A DNA stretch of 64,000 nucleotides. Origin: Cryoendolithus antarcticus. Lineage: Eukaryota; Ascomycota; Dothideomycetes; Cladosporiales; Cladosporiaceae. Shown here in pieces: positions 11,504-21,509 of the stretch; position 1 is the first letter of the stretch, and every line of letters starts with the position of its first letter. Under the pieces are notes generated by a model. The model was given only the letters and a program-made list of their open reading frames with translations. It searched no databases and was not told the DNA's origin. The stretch is taken from the NCBI GenBank assembly GCA_002077065.1, contig NAJO01000032.1:434001-498000 (forward strand), written 5' to 3'. The translations under genes were made by a program, and so were the position numbers.

Positions 11504-13072
11504 TCAGACCTGAACCGCCACTCCTCCTTCACTTAGCACATGCAGCTCAGGAACCATCTCAACCCTCGCATCAGTTGCCAGCTCACGCATCAGGGTCTCC
11601 CTTATCCCCTGGCTCCACTTCAGTATTGCGTCGTCAAAGGCATCCCATGCCTTGCCGTTCACCACATCCAGCACAGGCATGCTAACGCGGACATCGAAGC
11701 GAAGCTCAGCAGCCTTCAACCAGTAGCGCAAGTTCTCTGCCCTACGGTATGGCTTCGCGACATCCGTATGCCAGGTCTTGATCTGGCCGAACTTTCGCTT
11801 CGAGCGGGTGACAAAGGTGTTGTGAATCTGGATCAGAAGCTGGCCGTCTTGCAGTGCAAGGAGGAAGTCGTCAGGTGCCGTCGTTACTTCTGACGAGGTA
11901 GATCGCTCGGGCCAGGCAGGGAGAGCATGGCCGGTCTCATTGAACGACTTGAGAAACAACCACTCCCTCTCCCTCTCTCTGTCAGCCCAGTCGCCCTCCC
12001 TCCAGGGCCACGTGTCCTGCTCAGCGACCTCGCGCTCCTCCATCTGCTCTTCGCATTTGATCAGGTGGTCTATGCTCTCGATCCAGGACACTATCCCAGC
12101 GAGCTCGGTCACCTTGACACCGCCGCGGAAGTTCCTGCTCGCCATGCGCTTCAGGATGTCGAGCACTTGGTACAGGTCGGAACGTAAGTCTCTTTCAGAC
12201 TTGATAGCGTAGAGCTTAGCATGGTCCGAGTGGGCGGTATAGTAGTTCTTTGCTGCCCGGATGGCCAATGTAAGAAGGTCCAGCACATGTAGCCCTTGTA
12301 TCTCGTAGAACCCATTGTTGTCCTCTCCAGATGCGGACTCGATAGCATGCTTCTCCGATTCTTCCAGCACTTTGCAGGCATCCTGCAGCGCCTCCTTGAG
12401 TGCCCGTCGCAACACAGGCATGTCGGGTAGTGGCTCAGTGTACGATGGCTTGAGCTTGTACGTGCTCACGGTCGGTGGCAGCATCTGAGGTACTCCGATC
12501 TGCGCTCCGTTCTCCCAGAAACTGTCTTGCAAATCCGTCGGACTCTCCAAGCCAGATTCGGACACACCACAGCTGCTCAGTCCATCTTGCACACTCAGCG
12601 CACCAAGTCCATACTCCTCTGCTCCACCAATGACAGGGGGCTCCAGATTCTCCTTCCCATTCGGCGCGACCAGACCTCCACTGACGTTTCTCTCCCCCTT
12701 CGCCAGCTGAGCCCCTTTCCCATCCAACAGCCCAGTCCTAGCGAAGTAGTACTGCATATGCGCAATACTCCCCAAGCTCATCACACTATCCCTATTCCTC
12801 GCCGAGTCCGCGAACGCAGTCCCCTGGGGCCGCATGTATCCGCGTCGACGGACGACCGTGGCCGCGGAGCCATCTGAGGAGATGCGAGAGGGACGGGAGC
12901 GGGTTGAAAGAGTTGAGGAGGTCGAAGTCGAGGGTGTGGAGACGCTGCGATCGAGGCGGGGGATGGCGTCGAGGGCGAGCGAAGGGGAGACGCTGGGCGA
13001 TGGGGAGCGAGTGCGGAGGATGGGGGAGGGGAGCGTGCTTGGAGGTGAGGGGGAAGAAGTGTCGTCGGCCAT
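11504..13072 (-). CDS. Conserved fungal protein of unknown function
   Basis: A single frame of 522 residues starting at ATG 13072. Residues 1 to about 200 are Ser/Pro/Thr-rich and probably disordered, with an RRRGYMRPQGTAFADSA segment and an SVMSLGSIAHMQYYFARTG segment that look like short conserved motifs. Residues from about 205 to 515 look folded and mainly helical (for example LRRALKEALQDACKVLEESE, LDLLTLAIRAAKNYY, WIESIDHLIKCEEQMEE and WRWL-type aromatic positions). The absence of frameshifts over 1.5 kb and the structured C-terminal half support a real gene. No catalytic motif, signal peptide or membrane segment is seen. I recall similar proteins in other Pezizomycotina but cannot name a family or function. 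Confidence 0.8.
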   Translation of the reverse strand: MADDTSSPSPPSTLPSPILRTRSPSPSVSPSLALDAIPRLDRSVSTPSTSTSSTLSTRSRPSRISSDGSAATVVRRRGYMRPQGTAFADSARNRDSVMSLGSIAHMQYYFARTGLLDGKGAQLAKGERNVSGGLVAPNGKENLEPPVIGGAEEYGLGALSVQDGLSSCGVSESGLESPTDLQDSFWENGAQIGVPQMLPPTVSTYKLKPSYTEPLPDMPVLRRALKEALQDACKVLEESEKHAIESASGEDNNGFYEIQGLHVLDLLTLAIRAAKNYYTAHSDHAKLYAIKSERDLRSDLYQVLDILKRMASRNFRGGVKVTELAGIVSWIESIDHLIKCEEQMEEREVAEQDTWPWREGDWADREREREWLFLKSFNETGHALPAWPERSTSSEVTTAPDDFLLALQDGQLLIQIHNTFVTRSKRKFGQIKTWHTDVAKPYRRAENLRYWLKAAELRFDVRVSMPVLDVVNGKAWDAFDDAILKWSQGIRETLMRELATDARVEMVPELHVLSEGGVAVQV

Positions 13073-13762
13073 GTTCGGTCGAGGCTAGTGACTGAGCGAC
13101 TTCTTGCAGATGATCGGTTGGGCCCTTTGGAAATGTGTACGAGATGGACAGGAAGGCCTTACGTCGATCGCTCGTGCGCTTCGTTGGTCAATGATAAACA
13201 GAACTTCTCCTGATTCTGCAGTGCTGGACAACACATCTCAAAGTTCAAGACAGGGTGTTCACTACTTTCATCGATGTAATCTCCCCCTGCTGTCAACATG
13301 AGAAAGCTAATCTGACGCGATTGGCACACGCGCCTTCCGGAGAACGCATGTGTAGATCCTCCGTGCCGAGGGCAAGGCTGATGGCGGAGGGCGAGTGACC
13401 GTCTCCATCCTGTCGTGTCACCGATATAATACGATCACCGTGTCAACAGAGACGACTTGATATATGACCAGTGGTAGACCTGTCCCGCGAGACATATGTT
13501 ATTGATACCACAAATGTTTGGAACAGGAGCCTCGTTCAGCTACCTCACCTGCAGTGCTTCTCTAGAACCGCATATGATGTCAGCAGCTGCTGATGGCCCC
13601 CCATCTCTGCGAAGCACCAAGGTAATAATCATCACAGACACGATGGCTAGCAACTGGGATCACTTCCTTTAGTTTCGATGCCCCCAGTGTTCTCCGCTTC
13701 CTTACACAAGTTCCGCGCAATAACAAAGCCACGAATACCAGTACACCGGAGCTCAGAACAAA
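13073..13762. other. Intergenic region
   Basis: Lies between two divergent genes and probably holds both promoters. The reverse-strand frame at 13580-13933 runs into the acylphosphatase exons and is its antisense shadow. Confidence 0.6.
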
Positions 13763-14193
13763 ATGTCGAAACGCGTACGCCTTCCTGCAAAGGGATAGGC
13801 GTAGATCAGCTAAGTAATGACCACCTAGATATCCTTCAAAGTCGAAGGCAGAGTACAGGGAGTGTTCTATAGGCTCGTACTCGACCTCCACTTCCTGGCC
13901 GACAGTATACTTATTGCTCCATAGAGCCTTCACGGTTGAGAAAGCTCAAAGTCTCAATCTCACCGGCACCGTACGCAATGCAAGTGATGGAACAGTGCGT
14001 CCATCATGGCCCCGGATCAATTTATCCCACGAGCTCATCGATTTACCAGGTCGTCGGGGAAGCGCAAGGCGACGCAAGTGCGCTCGACAAATTTGTCCAG
14101 CACCTTCAAGTCGGTCCTCGATCGGCGAGAGTGAGCAAAGTCAGTCAGGAGGCAATCAGATTGAAGGAGGGAGAGAAGAGCTTCGAGCAGTAG
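13763..14193 (+). CDS. Acylphosphatase, four short exons
   Basis: Hydrolyses acyl phosphates such as carbamoyl phosphate and 1,3-bisphosphoglycerate; small cytosolic enzyme. I reconstruct exons 13763-13774 (only 12 coding bases), 13829-13872, 13925-13994 and 14050-14193, joining to 89 residues, the normal family size. Introns are 54, 52 and 55 bp; borders are GTACGC..CTAG, GCTCGT..ATAG and GTGCGT..CCAG, so the second is a GC-AG intron with a weak donor. The joined protein has both family signatures: VEGRVQGVFYR with the phosphate-binding Arg19, and GTVRNASDGTVVGEAQG with the catalytic Asn37, followed by QVGPRSARVSKV. All three junctions fall within conserved blocks and restore the frame, which makes chance very unlikely. 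The GC donor could instead reflect a mutated, non-functional allele; the intact frame argues against decay. Confidence 0.88.
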
Positions 14194-15067
14194 TCTACGT
14201 CTCACTGCACGTGAATGACAGTGCGCTCGGGGCGGAAGAGTCGACGATGCCGGGTCTGGCGACCATGGGCGCTATGCGCGGTGATACCACGGACATCGCA
14301 TCGCTGCACAGAGCCTTCACGAGCAGTCATCATGTATCGTATGGTGATCCACAGCGAGATGAGATGAAGTGTGGCCACTCTTACAGCGATGCAGTCAATG
14401 ATCGGACAGGACCGGGTTGCTTTGACTGGATCTCGTGACGAGAAGCATGACTGTGCCGTAGTAGTTCTATCGACAGTGCCGCGTCCTGTCACTGAATTGT
14501 CTCTGCTGCCGGATCTTGTCAACATCAAGGATAATATACGCAAGCTGCTTCACACAACGTGCAGACCTAGAGACTCATGGGGGCAGGTGTTGCTAAACAC
14601 GGAAGACGATGAATCCGACCCGTCTTTAGTCATCTGAACTCTATCGGAGCCGGAACTTGAACGTCTTTGTCAACGTGAGTCTGTTTCTCCTCCCGAAGCC
14701 ACCCGATGCAAGGCCACTGCAGGCAAGCCAGAGTCGTATTGCAGCGCAAATAGACTGCTCACGTGGACTGTCAGCCTCTCACAGCGTTTCATCAATACGG
14801 CGGTGCCTTCTCGTCGGCGCAGATGAGCCATTCCGAGAACGGTAATACCAATCGCATTCTTCCCGATCGTACCTCACTTTCATCTGGTGGCATGAGCTGT
14901 CAGCCGCAGCCACCTTCCTTTCCATTGCTCAAATAGCCTGTGCTGCTCCCCACATATCACTCCATCATCCATTGAATCATCAACAGAAGATTACAACCAC
15001 TCAGGTTTGCCACCACTGAACCTAGCGTACACACAAAACAACCCTCAACTACCACTACACCACATCA
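14194..15067. other. Intergenic region upstream of alternative oxidase
   Basis: Holds the 3' flank of acylphosphatase and the AOX promoter. The last 130 bp are C- and A-rich, like a fungal 5' leader. No gene-like frame with an ATG and motif was seen. Confidence 0.55.
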
Positions 15068-16084
15068 ATGAGCTGCACTCGACTCAGCAACCCCACACTC
15101 CTCACCAAGCAGTCCGCCACTGCTCTCCTCAAGACTCTCAATGGCTCGGCATTGGGTGCCAACGCGCCCAAGTTGGCCGCCGTTGGCCTTCATGCTCAAT
15201 CAATAGCCAGCAGACGCGACTTCAGCAGCTCGCAACGCACACAACTAAAGATGTTCTTCCCCAAGCCCAACGCCCCAAACATCAAGATCACCAAAGCAGC
15301 GTGGGCACATCCGGACTACTCGGAAGACCAGATGAAGACAGTGACCGTCGATCATCGGCAGCCGCGAGACTTCCCAGACCGTGTCGCCTTCGCCATGGTG
15401 CGCGTGATGCGTTTCGGCCTCGACATCGCTACCGGCTACTCCCACGACAAGATGACCGAGCGCAAATACACGATCCGCAACGTCTTCCTCGAGTCCGTGG
15501 CAGGCGTTCCGGGCATGGTGGCAGGCATGCTTCGCCACCTGAACAGCATGCGCCGCATGAAGCGCGATAACGGCTGGATCGAAACCCTGCTCGAGGAGTC
15601 TTACAACGAGCGCATGCACCTGCTCATCTTCCTCCAGATGGCCAAGCCAGGCTGGTTCATGCGGCTCATGGTCCTCGGCGCCCAGGGAGTGTTCTTCAAC
15701 GCCATGTTCTTCTCCTACCTCATCTCGCCACGCACCTGCCATCGCTTTGTCGGCTACCTCGAGGAAGAAGCAGTCCTGACCTACACCCGCGAGATCGAGG
15801 ATCTAGACGCTGGCAAGTTGCCGCACTGGGCGAAGACCCAAGCCCCAGAAATCGCAGTCAACTACTACCAGATGCCCGAGGGCAAGCGGTCGATGCGGGA
15901 CTTGCTGTTCTATATCCGCGCCGATGAGAGCAAGCACAGGGAGGTGAATCACACGCTGGGCAACTTGAACCAGAACGAAGACCCGAACCCGTACGCCAGC
16001 GAGTACAAGGATGACAAGCCGCATCCGAGGAAGGACCTGAAGTGGCAGAAGCCGCAAGGGTGGGATAGGGAGGACTGTATCTGA
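15068..16084 (+). CDS. AOX: Mitochondrial alternative oxidase
   Basis: Di-iron ubiquinol oxidase of the inner mitochondrial membrane that passes electrons to oxygen without complexes III and IV, giving cyanide- and QoI-tolerant respiration. An intronless 338-residue frame starts at ATG 15068. Residues 1 to about 60 form a basic, Ser/Ala-rich targeting sequence ending near [12 protein letters not shown]. All iron-ligand motifs are present: [12 protein letters not shown] with Glu142, NERMH with Glu181 and His184, LEEEA starting at 231, and [12 protein letters not shown] with Glu287 and His290. The two amphipathic membrane-binding stretches between these motifs are intact. Fungal-type features include absence of the regulatory N-terminal cysteine found in plant AOX. 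It lies convergent with the mucin-like gene downstream. Confidence 0.98.
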   Translation: MSCTRLSNPTLLTKQSATALLKTLNGSALGANAPKLAAVGLHAQSIASRRDFSSSQRTQLKMFFPKPNAPNIKITKAAWAHPDYSEDQMKTVTVDHRQPRDFPDRVAFAMVRVMRFGLDIATGYSHDKMTERKYTIRNVFLESVAGVPGMVAGMLRHLNSMRRMKRDNGWIETLLEESYNERMHLLIFLQMAKPGWFMRLMVLGAQGVFFNAMFFSYLISPRTCHRFVGYLEEEAVLTYTREIEDLDAGKLPHWAKTQAPEIAVNYYQMPEGKRSMRDLLFYIRADESKHREVNHTLGNLNQNEDPNPYASEYKDDKPHPRKDLKWQKPQGWDREDCI

Positions 16085-16744
16085 GGTGTTCGAAACTGCG
16101 TTAAAGGGCGAAGGAGTAAAAAGCGTTTGAAAGAGCGTTCGGGCAAGGGCAGTGCGCCGTGTCTTGTTCATGATGGTTCTGTAACGGCGTAGTAGTGTTA
16201 TCTGTACTGAAAAGTCTCTTCCCTCCAACTTCATACGCATAGTCACCCATGAGAACGAGGTGGTTTGACTTAGAAATTTGTGGTACAACGCTTCCTACCT
16301 TCAAGTCTGTTCCGCATAAGTACGTCGCTCTCTCGAAGGTCCACAAAGCACTTCTGCTCTAGTAAGCATAGCCAATGGAGTGAGCTCGGCATGCAACGCG
16401 AATGAGAGAGTGGATACAAGACAACGTTGATTCCGATCGTACTTAACACTCTCCTAGGCGTAGAGGAAAAATACTCCGCTGCCGCAGCTCAGACGATAGA
16501 AGCCCAAGAAGTAATCTAAAAAGATCCTCGAGATGCGCACTTGGGTCTACGGAACCCACTTTGGATAAGCGCTGTAGAGGTCTGCAGAGCTGACTGGGAC
16601 TGTATGATGACACGCGGTCTGATCATTCATATACTTCGATACACATCTACCTCATCAAGCGAAGCCCAGCCCTCGCAGCGGCCTGCCATTATCGGCCTCT
16701 CTGGCCTTCCCTGTCTACCTCCTGTCCGTGAACCTCAGCGCATC
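16085..16744. other. Convergent 3' region
   Basis: Lies between the stops of AOX and the mucin-like gene; expected to hold both 3' UTRs. No gene was seen. Confidence 0.6.
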
Positions 16745-19648
16745 CTAAGCACCGATCCACTTCCTCACCCCCCTCGCCCTCTTCGCAACCCCTCCACTCC
16801 CCCCTGGCCGAAAGCCCCTCCCACCACTCTGCCTAGTCAACCCAGCCGCACAAGTATTATTGGTCCACCCCAGCGACAGGTCGTCCAAGAAGAACATCCT
16901 CTGCTGCTCGCCAACGAAGGCCTGGATCTGCAGCCCCGTCAAAGCCCGGAAGCTGCGCGGAAAAGTGATAGGCACGAGCTGGCAGTTCTGCTGCTGCGGG
17001 CAGGGAGGAACGATGTATTGCGTCTTGTAAGCGCCGATGTCGTCGTTGATGTTGGCGTCCCAGATGTAGCCCGTGACGTTAAAGATGCAGGACGCTGGAC
17101 CGGGATTGTCGCAGCCGACCCATGCAGTGCGGGCGTCGAACCAGAACGCCGTGTTGCCATCGTACTGACCATTCGAGATCTCGCCTGGCTCACCGCCGGT
17201 AGAGCCTGGAGACATGGCGGAGGGCGAGAGAGTCTTGCCTGTGCCGTTGCCGAGGAAGACGGCGAGCTTGCTGCCGGAATGAGGTGAGTATGGCTCCTTA
17301 GGGAGTGGAGCGTAAACGTAACCATCGGCGAATGTGAGGTGATGGTATGGGTTCCAGATTGGAGGAGCTTGGGTGATGTCGAGAGAGTCGTTGCCGGAGA
17401 AGGTGGGAAGGTCGTCGAAGGTAAGGGTGAAGTTACCGTGCTCGCCACAGACGGATGGTGTGGGCGGGATCGACGACGCTATGGTGGAGATAGGTGGTGT
17501 CGGCGATGAGACGGGAACAGCGTTCGTCATTGATGCACTCGTAGACGTTGTGCTGCTGCTCGAGGACGAGGAACTGGAGCTAGACGACAGTGCAGTCGTT
17601 GCGGGTGGCGGAGGCGTTCCACCGTTGGCCAGAGAGCTCCCAAGCGTCGACAACAGCTGTGTGCTTGGTGTGACAGAGCTGGGTGAAGTCGAAGAAGACA
17701 ACGCGGTGATTAAGGGCGCGCCGTAGCCGTTGCTGTAGAAAACGCTCGATGATGCAAGCAACGTACTGGCAGTGCTGTTGACAGAGCCATAGGTCGTGGC
17801 ACCCATGATGCTACGTACGATCGAGGTGAGCTCAGCAGGGCTGTATGTGACGCTCGTGGCAGTTGAAGTCGCAATCATTGACGAGGAGTTGCCGGAGCTT
17901 GAAATGAGGCTTGTGGGGCTGCCACTGGATGTCAAAATGCTCGTTGGTCGCAGAGTTCGGGCCGAGGGACTGCTGGCAGTAGTAGATGAGGTGCTCGAAA
18001 AGCCAGCAGCGCCAACATCAACACTAGATGTGGCGACATCCGTGCCATAAGCTGATGTGATAGCCGTGCCGACAGAGCCGCCAGTCGGAGCTGCAGTCGG
18101 CAAAATGCCATACGAGCCAGGAGTCACGGTGGGGAACCCACTCGAGCTGCGCGATGTGCTCGCAGCATCCGCAATTGAGCTACTGATGGTACTCGAGGGC
18201 ACTGTGGATCCGGTCGAAGTAGTTGTGGCGGGGGCAGCGACCTGTGACACTGTCTCGGTCATCGTCGTAGCATTGCCAGTGACAGTCGTGTCTTGTGGCA
18301 GAGCGCCATAGAAAGTGGTGGTCAGCGTCGTGGTGCTTGTAGAGTAGGTCTGCCCACCAGAAGACGCCCAGTAGTAGGTGACAGTCGCAGTAGTAGGTAT
18401 GCCATTGCTCGCAACGTTGGCGACTGAGCCAGTGCCACTGGGAATGATCGGTGATGTACTATTCCACCCCAGACTACCATCGCCACCGAAAGAGGTGCGA
18501 GTGAGGGTGCTGAAGCCAGTGACAGTCGTCGTACGGGTCGTGTGTATCGTCGAGGTAGAGTCGGAGGCAACGCTGTAAGTTGTCGAGGTGACTGCATCTG
18601 GCGTCACTGCCGCGGTCTTCGTCAAAGTAGTCTGAACAGTGGAAGTCCTGTAGACGTAGGAGAGGGTAGAGTCAGGCGGAGACTCAACCGAGGACGACGT
18701 CGAGCTAGATGACAAAGCAGCAGCGGAGACTGGGATGGTTGTGGTCGCGATCATGAGAGAAGCACCGCTTGACGGAGAGTGGCCATTGAGCCAGGCTGTG
18801 GTGGTCGAATCACCTGTGAAGAGGAAGGGCAGAGTCGAAGTGGTGGAGGATAGTACAGTTGCAGTCACAGTCGCGGTCAAAGTGCTGACCGAGGTGGAAG
18901 TTGTGGTGTAGGTGGTAGTCGAGGACTCGGTGTTCGCGGAAGCCAGCCCGGCACTCGAAGTCGCGCAACTCGTAGGGTAGATCGAAGTGGTGTAGGTGGT
19001 AGTGACCGGGTAGTAGACTGTGCTGGTGACGCACTGGGCGGAAGCTCTGGAAGCAGAAAGTAAGTGAGTGGTCACGGTTTGAAGCGCTCCAAAGGCGATC
19101 AAAACCAGTATGACCGAGACGATGACGAGGCGGATGTTGTGACGTCTGACTCCGCTCCGTAGCTCATAAGCAGCGTTGACAGTAGCTTCCGGCGCTAGAT
19201 TCTCTGCAAGCGATGCGTTTATCCCCTCAACCAGGCGGTAAGAGGCGAAAGTCCTCGAGATCTTCCTCTTGAGGTATGCGAAGCTCCACTCATTGAGCTC
19301 TTCATCCGCCTCGTCCTCCTCCTGAAGGTCAAGTTGTGAGTCGACGCGAGGCTGTCGGTCCTTCTTCGCCAGTACCTTTCCAGGTTGCACAGTGCTGCCC
19401 AGGTGGGTTGTTGGTCCGCTTGTAGGTTGCTTGCGCTGCCTGAGACTCGAGCGAGGCGCGTATCGTCCTGACAAAAGTGCGATAGACACAGAAGAGGATG
19501 CTTCCGGTGACATGCTTCTCCGGCTTGTATGTGTATACTTCGTTGACATCGCGAATGTGTTGCTGCTGTTGTAGGAGTACTGTCTCGCGAAGTTGTGTTG
19601 TGTGTCGAATAGCACATCGAGCAGAGTCCACCAGAAGAGTCCAGGCAT
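16745..19648 (-). CDS. Type II membrane, Ser/Thr-rich cell-surface protein
   Basis: A frame of up to 967 residues. A cytosolic part of about 170 residues is followed by a membrane segment at about 173-195 (NIRLVIVSVILVLIAFGALQ), then some 520 residues of Ser/Thr-rich, mucin-like sequence with many TTYT and SSSS tracts and a final domain from about CGEHGNFTLTFDD onward. That last domain contains several N-glycosylation sequons and paired cysteines (VGCDNPGPASC, PPCPQQQNC) and ends with FLDDLSLGWTNNTC; it resembles a fungal extracellular domain that I believe is catalogued as DUF7371. The protein is probably a wall-spanning or surface protein. The start is uncertain: ATG 19648 is the longest, but ATG 19549 (MSTKYTHTSRRS) may be the true start, since a GTAAGT donor near 19700 and an AACAG acceptor near 19569 suggest a 5' UTR intron. 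Confidence 0.82.
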   Translation of the reverse strand: MPGLFWWTLLDVLFDTQHNFARQYSYNSSNTFAMSTKYTHTSRRSMSPEASSSVSIALLSGRYAPRSSLRQRKQPTSGPTTHLGSTVQPGKVLAKKDRQPRVDSQLDLQEEDEADEELNEWSFAYLKRKISRTFASYRLVEGINASLAENLAPEATVNAAYELRSGVRRHNIRLVIVSVILVLIAFGALQTVTTHLLSASRASAQCVTSTVYYPVTTTYTTSIYPTSCATSSAGLASANTESSTTTYTTTSTSVSTLTATVTATVLSSTTSTLPFLFTGDSTTTAWLNGHSPSSGASLMIATTTIPVSAAALSSSSTSSSVESPPDSTLSYVYRTSTVQTTLTKTAAVTPDAVTSTTYSVASDSTSTIHTTRTTTVTGFSTLTRTSFGGDGSLGWNSTSPIIPSGTGSVANVASNGIPTTATVTYYWASSGGQTYSTSTTTLTTTFYGALPQDTTVTGNATTMTETVSQVAAPATTTSTGSTVPSSTISSSIADAASTSRSSSGFPTVTPGSYGILPTAAPTGGSVGTAITSAYGTDVATSSVDVGAAGFSSTSSTTASSPSARTLRPTSILTSSGSPTSLISSSGNSSSMIATSTATSVTYSPAELTSIVRSIMGATTYGSVNSTASTLLASSSVFYSNGYGAPLITALSSSTSPSSVTPSTQLLSTLGSSLANGGTPPPPATTALSSSSSSSSSSSSTTSTSASMTNAVPVSSPTPPISTIASSIPPTPSVCGEHGNFTLTFDDLPTFSGNDSLDITQAPPIWNPYHHLTFADGYVYAPLPKEPYSPHSGSKLAVFLGNGTGKTLSPSAMSPGSTGGEPGEISNGQYDGNTAFWFDARTAWVGCDNPGPASCIFNVTGYIWDANINDDIGAYKTQYIVPPCPQQQNCQLVPITFPRSFRALTGLQIQAFVGEQQRMFFLDDLSLGWTNNTCAAGLTRQSGGRGFRPGGSGGVAKRARGVRKWIGA

Positions 19649-21509
19649 GGCGTCCGGATGTTGTAGATACAGCAGGTACAGGGGGAATGGGGAGCAACTT
19701 ACGTGGCGATGTGAAGCAGCCCGGTGGCAAGCACGCTTCTCTTCATCTCGACTTCCCGTGGTGTGGTAGTTGGTGTGAACGAATGACTGTGATTAGTGGT
19801 TGAAAAGGAAGGACGATGGTCGGAGGGTGCAGTAATGAGCGAGTGAGGTGATGGATGTCGTTTGGAAGTGGGCGACCGACTGACGGCGTGTAGTGGAGTC
19901 TACAAACGCGCTAGCTCGCGCCAAGAGGTGTTGTTGAAAGAGAAGGAAGGAGCGACTTGGAGTATCGCATAGTGCAAGCACGGGATCAGAAACAAGAATT
20001 AATGCACTTCACCGTACTACTCGCCGACGAGATGGCGTCCGAGTTCGAGATTGCAGGACTGTCATCGTCGAACCGTGCGTCCACTCTTGCTGAGAGTCGA
20101 CGGAGATTGTGATACTCTCAAGTCCTACGAAACGATCTCTTGACCGCAATGTGTCCGACACCGCACCGTCCAAGATCCGTCCCGACGACGAACGCTAGAC
20201 CTCTGCGACTACTTGATCACCAGTCTGGCGTCAGGAACACGACGAGAGGTCTGAGTGCAGTGTTCCAATGCGGGGAGATCGACACCAGCAAGTCTAGCGC
20301 GGGAGAGCATACCATGCTAGTTGCGTGACGATGACATCGCGCGATGACTTCTGTGTTCCGAGGATGCGTGTGCCCGTGGAAGTATGCACTGAGCCGTGGG
20401 ACGACATATCTCTTCCAACCACCCAGGGATCCGCAGCAAGAGGCGACCGTTGATCTTGAGGGCGAATGCGACAAGTAACGCAAGCATTGAAGGCTCTCAT
20501 TGATTTGGGGGCCCGAAAGTGGTCTGCTGGAGCCGGAAGTGCAGGTCCTTCCGGTCCCAACTATCAACGATGTCGTCGTGCATCACACTGGTGACACCAA
20601 GCGGGCCGCTTCCGATCAGTCTCAATGCACTGTGCGACAGTGTCTCAGGGGCATGCGCAACGTTGCAGCAAACGGTTCTCGAACACCAGCTGCGGAGCTA
20701 TTCTCAAGAAGCAAGATAGCTGCAATCCCATCGCTGCCACAACAATCATCACGAGAGTTTTTGGCACCTTGCGACGCTTGATGCCACTTTTCCCCCTTCG
20801 ACCATGATTCGACCGCGTGCGATGAAGCGAGCCTTCCTTCGTCGAACCTCAAAGTTTTTGCCCCAAATTCGCCTCGTCCTTGCCTCGTGATCAATGTCTT
20901 AAGTGGCCGGCCCATGACGGCCTGGACATCTCGTGCCTCATCATAGAAGCTCCAGTGCATGTGTACATCGGCATCGCATTTTCGTCGTCAGGTCACGCCG
21001 TCAGTAGGCAGAACCTACAAATACAAAGTGGCTGTCAAAGGGGAGGAAGACATCGAGAGAAGCATTGACTCCAAGTCCCCGCGAGTCATAGGAAAGCTTG
21101 ATAAGCGAAACGCACGACAGCTCATCTTTATCGCATGCGCTCCGATACACCAACTATATGTCTCCTTGCCACTACATCCCCTTAAAGGTCGAATAGAGTC
21201 AGCGAGCAGCGTTATTGGAGTGAGTGCCTACCACCTACAATTTCAACGCCACCACTCCCCTCTCTTCCCCCCAGGCGCCACGTGGGAACCCCGCGATCCC
21301 ACCCCACCAGGCAATCCAACCCCACGCTCGCCCTGCGGACGTCAAGCTGCAGAGGCCGCACGCGAAGTCACACGAGCGACTCGACACGGCTGCACCTCCT
21401 CCGACACTTCTTCTCAGCAGCCTTCCCTCTGCCCTACTGGATTGAGAGCTGCGCATGGTTCTGGACGTGACCAACGACCGACATACATCCTAGTCTCCAG
21501 TCGAGCAAT
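19649..21509. other. Long intergenic region
   Basis: Some 1.9 kb between divergent genes. Read on both strands, it shows only short motifless frames; the last 250 bp before 21510 are probably the CCCH gene's leader. No repeat, tRNA or transposon relic was seen. Confidence 0.55.

Noticed and set aside
13580..13933. Minus-strand frame of 117 codons with a hydrophobic stretch
   Set aside because: It begins with GTG and lies opposite the acylphosphatase exons, which carry two complete family signatures on the plus strand.
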